Under the pieces are notes generated by a model. That model was given only the letters and a program-made list of their open reading frames with translations, was not told where the DNA came from and searched no databases. From assembly GCF_000739065.1 (NCBI RefSeq), contig NZ_CP009149.1, positions 1,497,311 through 1,561,310 on the forward strand: 64,000 nucleotides of DNA, given 5' to 3'. This DNA is from Methanocaldococcus bathoardescens. Lineage in GTDB: Archaea > AGJL01 > Methanococci > Methanococcales > Methanocaldococcaceae. Position 1 is the stretch's first letter. Every line of letters starts with the position of its first letter. A program made the position numbers and the translations under genes. Of the stretch, positions 10,385-19,223 are shown piece after piece.

Positions 10385-12007
10385 ATGAAAACTGATATTC
10401 TAATTATAGGTGGAGGAGGAGCTGCTGCAAGGGCAGCAATAGAATGCAGAGATAAGAATGTTATAATAGCTGTTAAAGGATTATTTGGAAAAAGTGGATG
10501 CACAGTTATGGCTGAGGGAGGATATAATGCAGTTTTTAATCCAAAAGATAGCTTTAAAAAGCATTTTTATGATACAGTGAAAGGAGGAGGATTTATAAAT
10601 AATCCAAAGTTGGTGGAGATTTTAGTAAAAAATTCACCTAAAGAACTTTTAAACTTAGAAAAGTTTGGTGCTTTGTTTGATAGAACTGAAAATGGGTTTA
10701 TAGCTCAAAGACCATTTGGTGGGCAGAGTTTTAATAGAACTTGCTATTGTGGAGATAGAACAGGACATGAAATAATGAGAGGTTTAATGGAATATATATC
10801 AAAATTTGAAAGAATTAAAATCTTAGAAGAAGTTATGGCAATAAAACTAATTGTTAAAGATAACAGATGCTATGGGGCAGTGTTTTTAGATTTAAAAACT
10901 GGAGAGGTATTTCTAATATTTGCCAAAGCTACTATATTAGCTACTGGAGGAGCTGGACAGTTATATCCTATAACATCCAACCCAGTACAAAAGACAGGAG
11001 ATGGATTTGCAATTGCTTATAATGAAGGAGCTGAACTTATAGATATGGAAATGGTTCAATTCCATCCAACAGGAATGGTAGGAACAGGAATTTTAGTTAC
11101 AGAGGCGGTTAGAGGAGAAGGAGGGATTTTATATAACAAAAATAAAGAAAGATTTATGGCAAAATATGATAAAGAGAGAATGGAATTATCAACAAGAGAT
11201 GTTGTTGCAAGAGCAATTTATAGAGAGATTCAGGAGGGAAGGGGAGTTAATGGAGGAGTTTATTTGGATGTCTCCCATTTACCTGATGAAGTTATTGAAA
11301 AGAAATTAGAGACAATGTTAAAGCAATTTTTAAGAGTTGGAATTAATATTAGAAAAGAGCCGATGATTGTTTCCCCTACTGCACATCACTTTATGGGTGG
11401 TTTAAGGATTAATGAAAGATGTGAAACTAATATAATTGGTTTATTTGCCTGTGGAGAAGTTACAGGAGGGGTTCATGGAGCAAACAGGTTGGGAGGAAAT
11501 GCTTTAGCAGACACCCAAGTATTTGGAGCTATTGCTGGAAAATCAGCTAAAGAATTTGTTGAAAATAATGAATTTGAAGGTATTGATGCTGAAGAAGATA
11601 TTGCTGAGATATTAGATGAAATAAAAAGCTTAGATGGAAATTTAAATGTCTATAATTTAATTGATGATTTAAAAAAGGTTATGTGGGATTATGTATCCAT
11701 TATTAGAAATGAAAATGGATTAAAAAAAGCCTTAGAAAAAATTGATGAAATTGAGAGAAATATAGATAATGTTAAAGTTAATGGAATTATTGATTTACAA
11801 AAATACTTTGAATTAAAAAATATGGCTGTTGTTGCAAAATTGGTTACGAAATCTGCTTTATATAGAGAAGAGAGTAGAGGAGCTCATTATAGGGAAGATT
11901 TTCCAGAAACAAAGGAAGAGTGGAGAGGAAATATTATCATACAAGGAAAAAAGATGTGGTTTGAAAAGTTGGATTATGATGTTGATGAATTTTTAAAAAA
12001 TCTTTAA
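10385..12007 (+). CDS. Fumarate reductase-type flavoprotein, TfrA-like
   Basis: The 540-residue flavoprotein resembles the A subunit of the methanogen thiol:fumarate reductase (CoM-SH/CoB-SH). FAD-binding ILIIGGGGAAARAAIE opens the protein; ATGGAGQLY, VQFHPTGM, RGEGG, HHFMGG and CGEVTGGVHGANRLGGNAL are succinate dehydrogenase/fumarate reductase blocks, and the C-terminal SRGAHYREDFP is also typical. The FeS partner TfrB is not adjacent, as in M. jannaschii where it lies elsewhere. GGTGAT precedes the ATG. Aspartate oxidase is less likely given the C-terminal block. Confidence 0.85.
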   Translation: MKTDILIIGGGGAAARAAIECRDKNVIIAVKGLFGKSGCTVMAEGGYNAVFNPKDSFKKHFYDTVKGGGFINNPKLVEILVKNSPKELLNLEKFGALFDRTENGFIAQRPFGGQSFNRTCYCGDRTGHEIMRGLMEYISKFERIKILEEVMAIKLIVKDNRCYGAVFLDLKTGEVFLIFAKATILATGGAGQLYPITSNPVQKTGDGFAIAYNEGAELIDMEMVQFHPTGMVGTGILVTEAVRGEGGILYNKNKERFMAKYDKERMELSTRDVVARAIYREIQEGRGVNGGVYLDVSHLPDEVIEKKLETMLKQFLRVGINIRKEPMIVSPTAHHFMGGLRINERCETNIIGLFACGEVTGGVHGANRLGGNALADTQVFGAIAGKSAKEFVENNEFEGIDAEEDIAEILDEIKSLDGNLNVYNLIDDLKKVMWDYVSIIRNENGLKKALEKIDEIERNIDNVKVNGIIDLQKYFELKNMAVVAKLVTKSALYREESRGAHYREDFPETKEEWRGNIIIQGKKMWFEKLDYDVDEFLKNL

Positions 12008-12023
12008 AATATAAAATATAATG

Positions 12024-12086
12024 TTTGGCTCAGCTGCGGGAGTAGTCATCACAAAATCAGATAGCGAAATTGTCATCATCGCCAAA
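12024..12086 (-). ncRNA. C/D box methylation guide sRNA
   Basis: On the minus strand: C box ATGATGA (12073-12079), D' CTGA (12057-12060), C' GTGATGA (12046-12052), D CTGA (12030-12033), with a TTTGGC/GCCAAA terminal stem. The D' guide is complementary to TAGCGAAATT, the conserved 23S rRNA segment of the GGTAGCGAAATT region in domain IV. It lies 4 bp beyond the stop of the HNH gene on the same strand, so it may be processed from that transcript. Confidence 0.88.
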
Positions 12087-12089
12087 ATT

Positions 12090-12890
12090 TTATAGGCATT
12101 CTATGTTTTGCAGATATCTTGATACCTCTATATACCAGTGTGTAATAATTTCATTAGCTGTTGAGCAACATTTGTCAGATTTTAATTTGTAATTTATATC
12201 ACATTTTTCTGATATTTTATTGTCATACATTATAGTTATTTTGGGCTTAATTTTTTCATCATTTTTTAGTGTTTCAGAAATAACTTTTTGAAGATTACTG
12301 TAAAAATATGGTATGCATCTATCTGACCTATTGCCATGTGCTTCACGGTGACATCTTCTACACAATGTTATTAAATTCTCTAAGTTGTTATTATTATGAT
12401 TTCCATCTATGTGGTGTATTTCCAAATATTGGTATTTGCATTTTGAACATGCATAGTTATGCTTTTTGAGAATAGTTTCACGAAGTGATTTATTAATTGA
12501 TTTTCTTTCTTTTTCTATTTCTGAGTTAATCTCTTCCAGCAATTTTTTAGATAATACCCGGGAAATTGCAAATGCAAATTTATTCAATACATCTTCTATA
12601 ACTTTATCTTCATGGCTTTTTAAGTTTTCTTTTGTAATTATGACCATTTCAATATCCTCAAATAATTCATTGAGAAAATTTTTTAAAGTATATTTTAAAT
12701 TGTTTAATTTCTCATTTTGATGATATTTAACATGACACTGCCTACATAAAACTTCTAAATTATTTATATTATTGTTTTCAATATTCCCATCCATAAAATG
12801 AATGTCAAGATAATCATACCCACATTTTTGACATCTATATCCATCTCTTCTTAGTACTATCTTTCTTTTTTCTTTGGGTAATCTACCCAT
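12090..12890 (-). CDS. Tandem-HNH nuclease-like protein
   Basis: The 266-residue protein holds two zinc-type HNH modules joined by a helical linker. The second (about residues 140-185) has CSKCKYQYLEIHHIDGN then NLITLCRRCH, an intact HNH core. The first (residues 8-55) has CQKCGYDYLDIHFMDGN and NLEVLCRQCH; the catalytic-position histidine of the HH pair is phenylalanine, so it may only bind zinc or DNA. The C-terminal 75 residues show no recognised motif. No methylase partner is adjacent. The biological role is unknown; free-standing HNH proteins can be restriction or homing enzymes. Confidence 0.7.
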   Translation of the reverse strand: MGRLPKEKRKIVLRRDGYRCQKCGYDYLDIHFMDGNIENNNINNLEVLCRQCHVKYHQNEKLNNLKYTLKNFLNELFEDIEMVIITKENLKSHEDKVIEDVLNKFAFAISRVLSKKLLEEINSEIEKERKSINKSLRETILKKHNYACSKCKYQYLEIHHIDGNHNNNNLENLITLCRRCHREAHGNRSDRCIPYFYSNLQKVISETLKNDEKIKPKITIMYDNKISEKCDINYKLKSDKCCSTANEIITHWYIEVSRYLQNIECL

Positions 12891-12941
12891 ATTTCCACAT
12901 TTAAAAATTATGGTAGAAAATAAGATGGCTTTATTAGATTT

Positions 12942-13892
12942 TTATAAATCTCCTATCATACCTTTAACTATTATCTCAGTTGCTTCATCTTCATCTAAAC
13001 CTTTAGCCATCAATGTTTCTAACTGCTTTTTATCGACGCTACCTATTGCCGCTTCATGAGTTATCCTTGCTCTATCATCCCTAACAACAACTGTTGGAAT
13101 TGATTCAACTTCTGCATTTCCTTTAATAATCTCAGCACAGTCAATATGTCCTTTGCTATATGGGGCGTTTCCTTCAATTTTTAAGTTTAGAGTTACTTTG
13201 GAGTTGTCCATCGCCGCTCCTCTACTTTTTATAATACACTTAGCATTTTCTCCATCCAACTTAACAACTTCATTTATTTTGACAACATCTTCTTTTATAG
13301 CATAAGTTCTTGTGGTTATATCAACTATAGCATCCTTTTTGGCAATAATCTCCTGGTCTATATCTAAAGTTCCTATTCTTCCTTTTGTTAATGTGAAGTT
13401 TGAAATATAAATTCCTCCCTCATCAATCTCAACTTTTACTGTTGGTTTAACTAATATATCTCCTTCCATACCATGGTAGTGGAATTCATTGTAAGAGAAC
13501 TTTGCATTCTTTCCTATTTTTACAATACCATTCATTATATGCTTAATTCCCTTGCCTTTTGGGAATGAGCAATGAGACATTAGAGAGATTGAGCTATCAT
13601 CCTCTAAAATAATTTCGACATCTATGATTTGGGATATATTTTCTTCAGTAATTCCAAAACACATATGGATTGGTTGTTTAAATTTATAACCTTTCTTGAC
13701 AATAATTTTTGCCTTTATTTTTCCATCTTCTTCTTTCCCTTCTAATATTATTCCTTCAGCTTCTTTTACATCAATAATCTTACTTTCTTTAACAATCATT
13801 CTTGGGCCTTTACCATGAACAATTTCTTCAGGCTTTTCAGAAGTATATTTTATTACTTCAATTATCTTCATTAATTCCTCTTTAATGCTCAT
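12942..13892 (-). CDS. sufD: SufB/SufD family FeS assembly scaffold
   Basis: A 316-residue SufBD-family protein, beta-helical in the family, which with the ATPase SufC builds FeS clusters. Visible blocks are SLMSHCSFPKGKGIKHIMNG, the tandem beta segments in the middle, and the C-terminal VRDDRARITHEAAIGSVDKKQL, where the HEA histidine is conserved. It is shorter than bacterial SufB (about 480) and matches the compact archaeal form. sufC lies 29 bp upstream on the same strand; together they form the minimal archaeal SUF unit. GAGGGA precedes the ATG. Confidence 0.9.
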   Translation of the reverse strand: MSIKEELMKIIEVIKYTSEKPEEIVHGKGPRMIVKESKIIDVKEAEGIILEGKEEDGKIKAKIIVKKGYKFKQPIHMCFGITEENISQIIDVEIILEDDSSISLMSHCSFPKGKGIKHIMNGIVKIGKNAKFSYNEFHYHGMEGDILVKPTVKVEIDEGGIYISNFTLTKGRIGTLDIDQEIIAKKDAIVDITTRTYAIKEDVVKINEVVKLDGENAKCIIKSRGAAMDNSKVTLNLKIEGNAPYSKGHIDCAEIIKGNAEVESIPTVVVRDDRARITHEAAIGSVDKKQLETLMAKGLDEDEATEIIVKGMIGDL

Positions 13893-13921
13893 AAAAATCC
13901 CTCATTATTAATTTTAAAATT

Positions 13922-14653
13922 TTATTGGAAAGGTTTGTAACATTTTCCACATCTTTTTTTGTAAAACTCTCCAACTTCTTTTGGATCTCCACTCTTTATA
14001 ACCTCTCCAGCACAAATTAAGGAAGCTCTATCGGCATGTTCAGCCAACTCTTCTCTATGTGTAACAACTAATAAAGAGCATCCTTTTTCTTTTAAATAAT
14101 CAAAAACTCTCTTAATCTCATCAAATGATACAATATCTATCCCACTATCTGGTTCATCCAAGATAGCTAAATCAGGCTCTATACATATTATTGATGCCAA
14201 CTCTATTCTCTTCCTTTCTCCTCCACTTAGTGTTTCATCTACATATCTATCTAAATATTTATCAGGGTCTAGATTGACTAATTTTAAAGCTTCTCTAATT
14301 TTCTCTTCAGCAGTTTCTTTATCTTTTTTATATTTTTCATTCATTCCGAGCATTAAATAAGTTCTAACTTTAATCCCTTCAAATCTTGCTGGCTCCTGCC
14401 AAGCCAATGTCATTCCCATTCTCGCTCTCTCAGTAATGTTTTTATCAATTATATTAACACCTTTGAATATAATCTTCCCTTTAGTTGGCTTATATCCTGA
14501 AACTCCCATTATTGTATAAGCTAAAGTTGATTTTCCCGCTCCATTAGGTCCTATAATTGCATGAATCTCATTCTCTTTTACATCTAAATTTATACCTTTT
14601 AAAATCTCTCTATTCCCTCTATAAACATGCAAATCCTCTACCTTTAATAACAT
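13922..14653 (-). CDS. sufC: FeS assembly ATPase SufC
   Basis: ABC-type ATPase of 243 residues that works with the SufBD scaffold. Walker A is GPNGAGKST, the signature is LSGGERKR, Walker B is LAILDEPDSGID, and the switch histidine is in VVTHREE. The insertion ADRASLICAGEVIKSGDPKEVG is typical of SufC. The start at MLLKVED follows GGTGAG; an upstream in-frame GTG overlaps that ribosome binding site. First gene of the sufCD pair. Confidence 0.93.
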   Translation of the reverse strand: MLLKVEDLHVYRGNREILKGINLDVKENEIHAIIGPNGAGKSTLAYTIMGVSGYKPTKGKIIFKGVNIIDKNITERARMGMTLAWQEPARFEGIKVRTYLMLGMNEKYKKDKETAEEKIREALKLVNLDPDKYLDRYVDETLSGGERKRIELASIICIEPDLAILDEPDSGIDIVSFDEIKRVFDYLKEKGCSLLVVTHREELAEHADRASLICAGEVIKSGDPKEVGEFYKKRCGKCYKPFQ

Positions 14654-14767
14654 GATACTCACCAAAAACTATAAATAGGTCTTTTATGAATGTTCATTAA
14701 AAGCAAATATATTTTTAATAGCTCATACAATAAAAAGATTATCATTCCATAAGAAATAAAAAATAAT

Positions 14768-14911
14768 AAAACATGCCGGTCTCTTCAGACCTGTAGGGAA
14801 ACCCCTATTGGGATACCCCAAGCAGGACTTCACTACGTTCATTCCCGTTGTAGTCTGGTATCCCAATAGGGCGAAGCCTCTATGGAAATAAAAACATACC
14901 AGGTCTCTTTG
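14768..14911. repeat. GC-rich dispersed repeat in the S15 leader, copy 1
   Basis: A core at about 14796-14886 forms a long hairpin: CCCTATTGGGATACC (14803-14817) is complementary to GGTATCCCAATAGGG (14857-14871). The reverse complement of the core matches a second copy behind tRNA-Ala (from about 33992): both contain CCATAG, GGCTTCGC, CTATTGG, then AGA-TACA, GTAGTGAAG and CTGCTTG. The core is bracketed by imperfect direct copies of the S15 leader (AAACATGCCGGTCTCT at 14769 and AAAACATACCAGGTCTCT at 14891), as if the host sequence had been duplicated on insertion. Confidence 0.65.
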
Positions 14912-14935
14912 GACTGGCGACCATCGGGTGATAAA

Positions 14936-15397
14936 ATGGCAAGAATGCACGCAAGAAAAAGAGGTCGCTCCGGTTCAAAGAGACCCGTCAGGAAGGAAGT
15001 TCCTGAATGGGTCCAATACACACCGGAGCAAGTAGAGCAGTTAGTAGTAGAGTTAGCTAAGAAAGGTTACCAGTCAGCACAGATTGGTTTGATATTGAGA
15101 GACACCTATGGAATACCAGATGTTAAATTAATAACAGGTAAAAAGATAAGCAAAATAATGAAAGAACACGGCTTATATCCAAAAGTTCCAGAAGATTTAT
15201 TAAACTTAATGAGAAGAGCTGTTAATTTAAGAAAACACTTAGAACAGCATCCAAAAGACTTGCACTCAAAGAGAGGTTTACAGTTAATTGAATCAAAGAT
15301 TAGAAGATTAGTTAAATACTACAAGTCAAGAGGAGTTTTACCAGCAGATTGGAGATACACACCAGAGACAGCAAGATTGTTGGTCGAACAAGCATAA
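14936..15397 (+). CDS. rps15: 30S ribosomal protein uS15
   Basis: The 153-residue protein is archaeal uS15, which binds 16S rRNA helices 20-22. It has the archaeal/eukaryotic N-terminal extension ([17 protein letters not shown]) and the conserved [20 protein letters not shown] helix. The ATG at 14936 with GGTGAT upstream gives the canonical N-terminus; the frame is open 18 codons further upstream, but that stretch is leader with a CCAGG.../...CTGG hairpin and is not expected to be coding. The leader hairpin could be an autoregulatory site, which is speculative. Confidence 0.95.
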   Translation: MARMHARKRGRSGSKRPVRKEVPEWVQYTPEQVEQLVVELAKKGYQSAQIGLILRDTYGIPDVKLITGKKISKIMKEHGLYPKVPEDLLNLMRRAVNLRKHLEQHPKDLHSKRGLQLIESKIRRLVKYYKSRGVLPADWRYTPETARLLVEQA

Positions 15398-15399
15398 AG

Positions 15400-15425
15400 C
15401 CTTTTTCTCTTTTTCTTTTCTATTC
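15400..15425 (+). terminator. T-rich terminator after S15
   Basis: A pyrimidine tract with several T runs (CTTTTTCTCTTTTTCTTTTC) follows the S15 stop within a few bases, the usual archaeal terminator form. Confidence 0.55.
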
Positions 15426-15478
15426 TTAAAATTTAATTTTTAAAATTTAAATTAATTAAAAGTTTAATAAGTGATTTT

Positions 15479-16195
15479 ATGGAGGAGAAAATTAAAATTA
15501 AAGATTTTTATATAACGATTGATAGATGTTTAATTTATAAGGATTATGGTATAATAGCTGACACACATATTGGCTTTGACGTCTTTTTTGGTGAAGGAGG
15601 GGCTAATTTTCCATTACTGCAGAAAGATGAGGTTATAAAAAAAGCTTTAAATATAATTGAAAAATATAAAATTAACAATTTAATAATCAATGGGGATATA
15701 AAGCATAACTTTAAACCCTATCCAAGAGAAATTAAGTTTTTAAAAGAGTTTATTGATTTTATGAGTGAGTACGTTAGTATTATTTTAATTAAAGGGAATC
15801 ATGACACTTTTATTTCATCAGCTGGCTATGAAATTTTTGATTATTTTGAAATTGGAAGCTATTTAATTTTCCATGGTGATAAAGAGCTAAATATTGATAA
15901 AGATTTACTAAGAGATAAATTTTGGATTTTGGGGCATGAGCATCCATCAATAAAACTTAGAGATGAAGTTGGTGCTATTTTAAAATTTCCAGTTTATTTA
16001 TTAAACAAAAAGTATATTGTTTTACCGGCTTTCAACCCTTTATCACCTGGAAGTGATTTAATTAACAATTCAGCATCATCCAAAATTATAAAAAAAGATT
16101 ATTTAGATTCAGAAGTTATAGCAATAACAGACATTGGATTGTTAAATTTTGGAACACTTAGAGAGTTGAGAGAATTTGCTAAAACTCATCTCTAA
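15479..16195 (+). CDS. Metallophosphoesterase, archaeal ICC/MJ0037-like
   Basis: A 238-residue calcineurin-like phosphoesterase. The metal-binding motifs are in order: DTHIGF near residue 28, NGDIKH near 79, KGNHD near 105 and the GHEHP block near 159, followed by [10 protein letters not shown]. This is the archaeal family often called SbcD-like or ICC-like, with unknown substrate. GTGAT precedes the ATG. The 3' end runs into a hairpin element that may serve as terminator. Confidence 0.85.
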   Translation: MEEKIKIKDFYITIDRCLIYKDYGIIADTHIGFDVFFGEGGANFPLLQKDEVIKKALNIIEKYKINNLIINGDIKHNFKPYPREIKFLKEFIDFMSEYVSIILIKGNHDTFISSAGYEIFDYFEIGSYLIFHGDKELNIDKDLLRDKFWILGHEHPSIKLRDEVGAILKFPVYLLNKKYIVLPAFNPLSPGSDLINNSASSKIIKKDYLDSEVIAITDIGLLNFGTLRELREFAKTHL

Positions 16196-16196
16196 G

Positions 16197-16293
16197 TTTA
16201 GGACTTTCGCAGGAATAAATGTTCTATTGTATATTATGATGCTTTGGCATCAGAATTCCTTAATTTAAATATATAAACTGTGAAAGTCCTAAA
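16197..16293. repeat. Double-hairpin dispersed element, copy B
   Basis: Sixteen-base terminal inverted repeats (TTTAGGACTTTCGCAG and CTGTGAAAGTCCTAAA, one mismatch) flank an inner hairpin GATGC-TTTG-GCATC at about 16238-16252. It fills the whole gap between the convergent phosphoesterase and DUF655 genes. The outer stem is nearly identical to that of copy G at 29407-29502, and the interior GAATAAATG-TCTATTG and TATATAAACTG are shared too. Confidence 0.75.
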
Positions 16294-16296
16294 GTT

Positions 16297-16950
16297 TTAT
16301 TCTTTTAAGTAATAGGCCATATCATCCTCATTCAATATAATTCCCTTCTTCCATTTTACAAATAAGTAGTACTTATCTTTTTTATCATCTGAAAGCTCTT
16401 TTTCTATTCTTTTAGCTATAATTCTTACTGGGTTTTTTCCTACTCTCTCTTCAAAATCTTTAAAGCTTTCGAATTTTTTAGCTTCCCTCTCCTCAATAAT
16501 TTTCCACATATATTTCTTTTTGATTTCTGGGAGCAATTCTAAGGTATGTAATCTTGTAGTTATTGGTGGGCATTCATTGAAGAATCTTATAAACCTATCT
16601 TCCTGCATTTTGACGGCTTCCATTATAACATATAAAAGCTCTGACTTGGCTGTTGGGGTTAAGTTATCATATTTAATCATTCTTCTAACGTGGTCAATCT
16701 TGTCTCTTTTTCCTTTTCCAATATAGACTCTCTCTCCTAACTCTATATCAACATTTGGTTTTGGAACCATCTCCATTAATACAAATTGGTATTCCCCAAG
16801 TCCTTGGACTACTGGCTCATCAGGTTTGTTGGGATAGCCATAGGGTAGATAATCTAAAACCCATGCGTAGTTTTCAAATTTTTGTGGCTTATTTTTTTTA
16901 GGAAATCTCATTCCTTCATCATTTCCTTTTTTATATTGTCCTCTAACCAT
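16297..16950 (-). CDS. DUF655 protein, putative nucleic-acid-binding
   Basis: The 217-residue protein matches the archaeal DUF655 family. The N-terminal part (YAWVLDYLPYGYP, LMEMVPKP, RVYIGKGKRDKI) fits an OB-like beta domain; the C-terminal part from about residue 110 is helical and includes LLPEIKKKYMWKIIEERE, reminiscent of helix-hairpin-helix DNA/RNA-binding modules. It lies directly downstream of Rpo4/F and L21e on the same strand, the usual archaeal context, which suggests a link to transcription or translation. AGGTGA precedes the ATG. Confidence 0.85.
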   Translation of the reverse strand: MVRGQYKKGNDEGMRFPKKNKPQKFENYAWVLDYLPYGYPNKPDEPVVQGLGEYQFVLMEMVPKPNVDIELGERVYIGKGKRDKIDHVRRMIKYDNLTPTAKSELLYVIMEAVKMQEDRFIRFFNECPPITTRLHTLELLPEIKKKYMWKIIEEREAKKFESFKDFEERVGKNPVRIIAKRIEKELSDDKKDKYYLFVKWKKGIILNEDDMAYYLKE

Positions 16951-17000
16951 AAAATTTCACCTTTCATTTAAATCTACAAATTTAAATGAGTAATAAAAAA

Positions 17001-17324
17001 TTAAATATATTTCCTAACGATTTCTAAGATTTCCTCAGCATTTTCAGGCAATTCTCTTTTGTAATAGATAGCTCTTAAATCATCTAAATCTTCAGGTAAT
17101 ATATCGGCTATTTTAACTGCTGTTTTTTCATCTACTCCTAAAGATACTAATTCTTCAACTAATTTTTGTGCATCTTCTTTCTCTAACTTAGCAAATTTTT
17201 GTAAATAATCTAAAGCACATCCCTGTTCATAAGATAATTCCCCAATTTGAGCTCTATTATACATAATTTCAGTAGCCTCTGATACTGTTACATACCTCTC
17301 TCCAAGGATTTTTTTGCCTATCAT
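17001..17324 (-). CDS. rpoF: DNA-directed RNA polymerase subunit Rpo4 (F)
   Basis: The 107-residue protein is the archaeal Rpo4/RpoF subunit, which with Rpo7 forms the stalk of RNA polymerase. VTVSEATEIMYNRA at the N-terminus, the SYEQGCALDYLQKFAKL helix and the HRDC-like VSLGVDEKTAVKIADILPED segment are characteristic. GAGGGAG precedes the ATG. It sits between L21e and the DUF655 gene in the conserved archaeal cluster L21e-rpoF-DUF655. Confidence 0.93.
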   Translation of the reverse strand: MIGKKILGERYVTVSEATEIMYNRAQIGELSYEQGCALDYLQKFAKLEKEDAQKLVEELVSLGVDEKTAVKIADILPEDLDDLRAIYYKRELPENAEEILEIVRKYI

Positions 17325-17437
17325 TCTCTCCCTCTTAACTTAATAAAATAAAAATAACATTGTTATCATTTATCATTAAAGTTGTATTTGGAATTTAAAG
17401 AAAAATAATTAGAGTGTTTCAAGAAATTTAAAAATTT

Positions 17438-17533
17438 AATACGACCTTCGCGATTATAGGTTTGATTTGGAACTTAGATGCCTTTGGGCATCAATATTCA
17501 ATATAAAATATTTATCTCCGCGAAGGTCGTATT
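17438..17533. repeat. Double-hairpin dispersed element, copy C
   Basis: Perfect 15-base inverted repeats (AATACGACCTTCGCG at 17438-17452; complement at 17519-17533) enclose an inner hairpin GATGCC-TTTG-GGCATC. In reverse complement the interior TTGAATATT-GATGC and CTAAGTTCCAAA match copy G at 29407. One end overlaps the stop codon of L21e, so the last bases of that gene come from the element. Confidence 0.75.
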
Positions 17534-17828
17534 AAGCTGTAGCTGGTCTTAAATGCTGTGGATAAGCAATGATTTGTTTGTATTTTCCTCCATCTCTTAC
17601 TTTAACAATAAATGCTCTTCCTTGCTTACCAACAACAACTCCTGTTCTTCCATGGAATCTTGGGTGTGGCATTCCCTTATGGACTGATGGGTCTATAACT
17701 ATATGGACATACTCTCCTTCTTTAAACTCTCTCAAAGCTCTTGTTATTGGGTAGAGACCTCTTTCTCTTGGGTGTTTTGATAATTTTTTTCTTGTTTTTC
17801 TTCTAAATCCTTCACTCATTTGAACCAT
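17532..17828 (-). CDS. rpl21e: 50S ribosomal protein eL21 (L21e)
   Basis: A 98-residue archaeal/eukaryotic ribosomal protein. [36 protein letters not shown] and the C-terminal PQHLRPA are the usual conserved blocks. The start MVQMSEGF at 17828 has GGTGAG just upstream, giving a 17-base overlap with the end of pus10. The stop codon lies inside the arm of a hairpin element. Confidence 0.94.
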   Translation of the reverse strand: MVQMSEGFRRKTRKKLSKHPRERGLYPITRALREFKEGEYVHIVIDPSVHKGMPHPRFHGRTGVVVGKQGRAFIVKVRDGGKYKQIIAYPQHLRPATA

Positions 17829-19143
17829 AATTCTCACCTTCAGTATCATTATCATGTATTTTTAAAACATCTAATTCCTTACATATACAGTTTTTGTTTA
17901 ATATAGATGAGACGGATGGGTTTGTTCTCCCATCATCTCCGCTGATTAGCTCTTTTATATATAATCCACCATCACAATATATAATCATCTCAAAATGATT
18001 GTCATCTACTTTACTGGTTTTAACTTTATATACCTTACGGATTCTCTCTAAATCAGCTCTTCTATGTAAAACCCTTTTTGGTGTTTTTTGGTAGATGGTT
18101 CTATTTTCAAGTTCTTTTTCGAGAAGTTTTAGCTCATCATCAGTAATTTTATCAGAGCATTCAACTAAAGCTCTATATGTTTTTCTATGTGGGGTGTTTT
18201 TAAATATAACTTTATCCTTTCTAACACCAAACTCTAAGTTTAAGACCTCTACCCTTCCATCTTTATTAACTTCTTCAGCAATTTTATTTAAATCAATTTT
18301 TCTTATCTTTGGCTCTTTAATCTCTAAAACAAATGGCCTCCCATCTCCAAGCATTCTAACGTCTATATCTTCTCTTCCAGCTCCATGAAATTTTGCATCT
18401 ACTCCTTTTGTTGCTTCTAAGAACGGTTTGGCAATGATTTCTTCAACAGATATTGGGTATTTTTTACCTGTGTAATTACAGAGCTCACATCCCTTCCCTC
18501 TACACTTTCTGCAAGGCCATCTTGTTTGTGGAATCCCTCTAACTAATTTTCTATATCTTCCCTTAATAAATAATGGGTTTATTTGTAAGTAAATCTCTTC
18601 ATTGTATGGATTTATATGAACAACTATATCTGGATATTCCTTATTTGGGGCTTTGTCCAATCTAACTGCCAACATCTTTCCAAATTCTCTTCCAAATTCT
18701 TGTTTTATACTCTCCATAAATTCTGTTTCAATCTCTTTTTCAAGCTCTTTAATCTCTTTGGGGATATGAGTTCCAATTAAAAATGTATCAAACTCATATT
18801 CTTTTAAAAGTTCAATTACTTTGTTTAACAACTTTTCCATTTTTTGTTTGTTAAAAATTCCTTTACACCATGGGCAGTTTTCTTTTTCTACCTCTATATC
18901 TTCCAATCTTATTTCATCAACTCCACTCCTTGCCAAAGCTTTTAATAATTCCAACTCCTCCTCATAATTTATTCCTTTTTCCTTAGCTTTTTTTATTTTT
19001 GCCTCAAGTTCCAAAGCTTTATATAGCTTTAACGCCCTACCTCTTTCAGTGTTTGTTGTATGTAATAACTTAGCATACAACCTTCCAAAGCATCTATCGC
19101 AGAGAGGATATTTTTTTAATATTTCATAATTTATAATCTCCAT
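17812..19143 (-). CDS. pus10: tRNA pseudouridine synthase Pus10
   Basis: Pus10 makes pseudouridine 54 and 55 in the T arm of archaeal tRNA. The 443-residue protein has zinc-binding pairs (CDRCFGR near residue 17, CPWC near 90, [12 protein letters not shown] near 215), a THUMP-like middle region and the catalytic domain with [18 protein letters not shown], where the second aspartate of DIDVRML is the expected catalytic residue. GGGGAG precedes the ATG. It is followed by L21e with a short overlap. Confidence 0.94.
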   Translation of the reverse strand: MEIINYEILKKYPLCDRCFGRLYAKLLHTTNTERGRALKLYKALELEAKIKKAKEKGINYEEELELLKALARSGVDEIRLEDIEVEKENCPWCKGIFNKQKMEKLLNKVIELLKEYEFDTFLIGTHIPKEIKELEKEIETEFMESIKQEFGREFGKMLAVRLDKAPNKEYPDIVVHINPYNEEIYLQINPLFIKGRYRKLVRGIPQTRWPCRKCRGKGCELCNYTGKKYPISVEEIIAKPFLEATKGVDAKFHGAGREDIDVRMLGDGRPFVLEIKEPKIRKIDLNKIAEEVNKDGRVEVLNLEFGVRKDKVIFKNTPHRKTYRALVECSDKITDDELKLLEKELENRTIYQKTPKRVLHRRADLERIRKVYKVKTSKVDDNHFEMIIYCDGGLYIKELISGDDGRTNPSVSSILNKNCICKELDVLKIHDNDTEGENYGSNE

Positions 19144-19223
19144 GTTTTCTCCCCAATTTAGTGTTTAAATTGATTAATTTTATAATTGGTTTATTAGATT
19201 TTTATAAATTTTTGGTGATGTAA

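Noticed and set aside
14882-14935. Eighteen extra N-terminal codons for S15
   Set aside because: Homologous S15 proteins start [10 protein letters not shown] and GGTGAT precedes that ATG.
14723-15021. Two minus-strand open frames over the S15 leader
   Set aside because: They lie in the GC-rich hairpin repeat and the S15 5' region, have no good ribosome binding site and no recognisable protein; the signal is the repeat.
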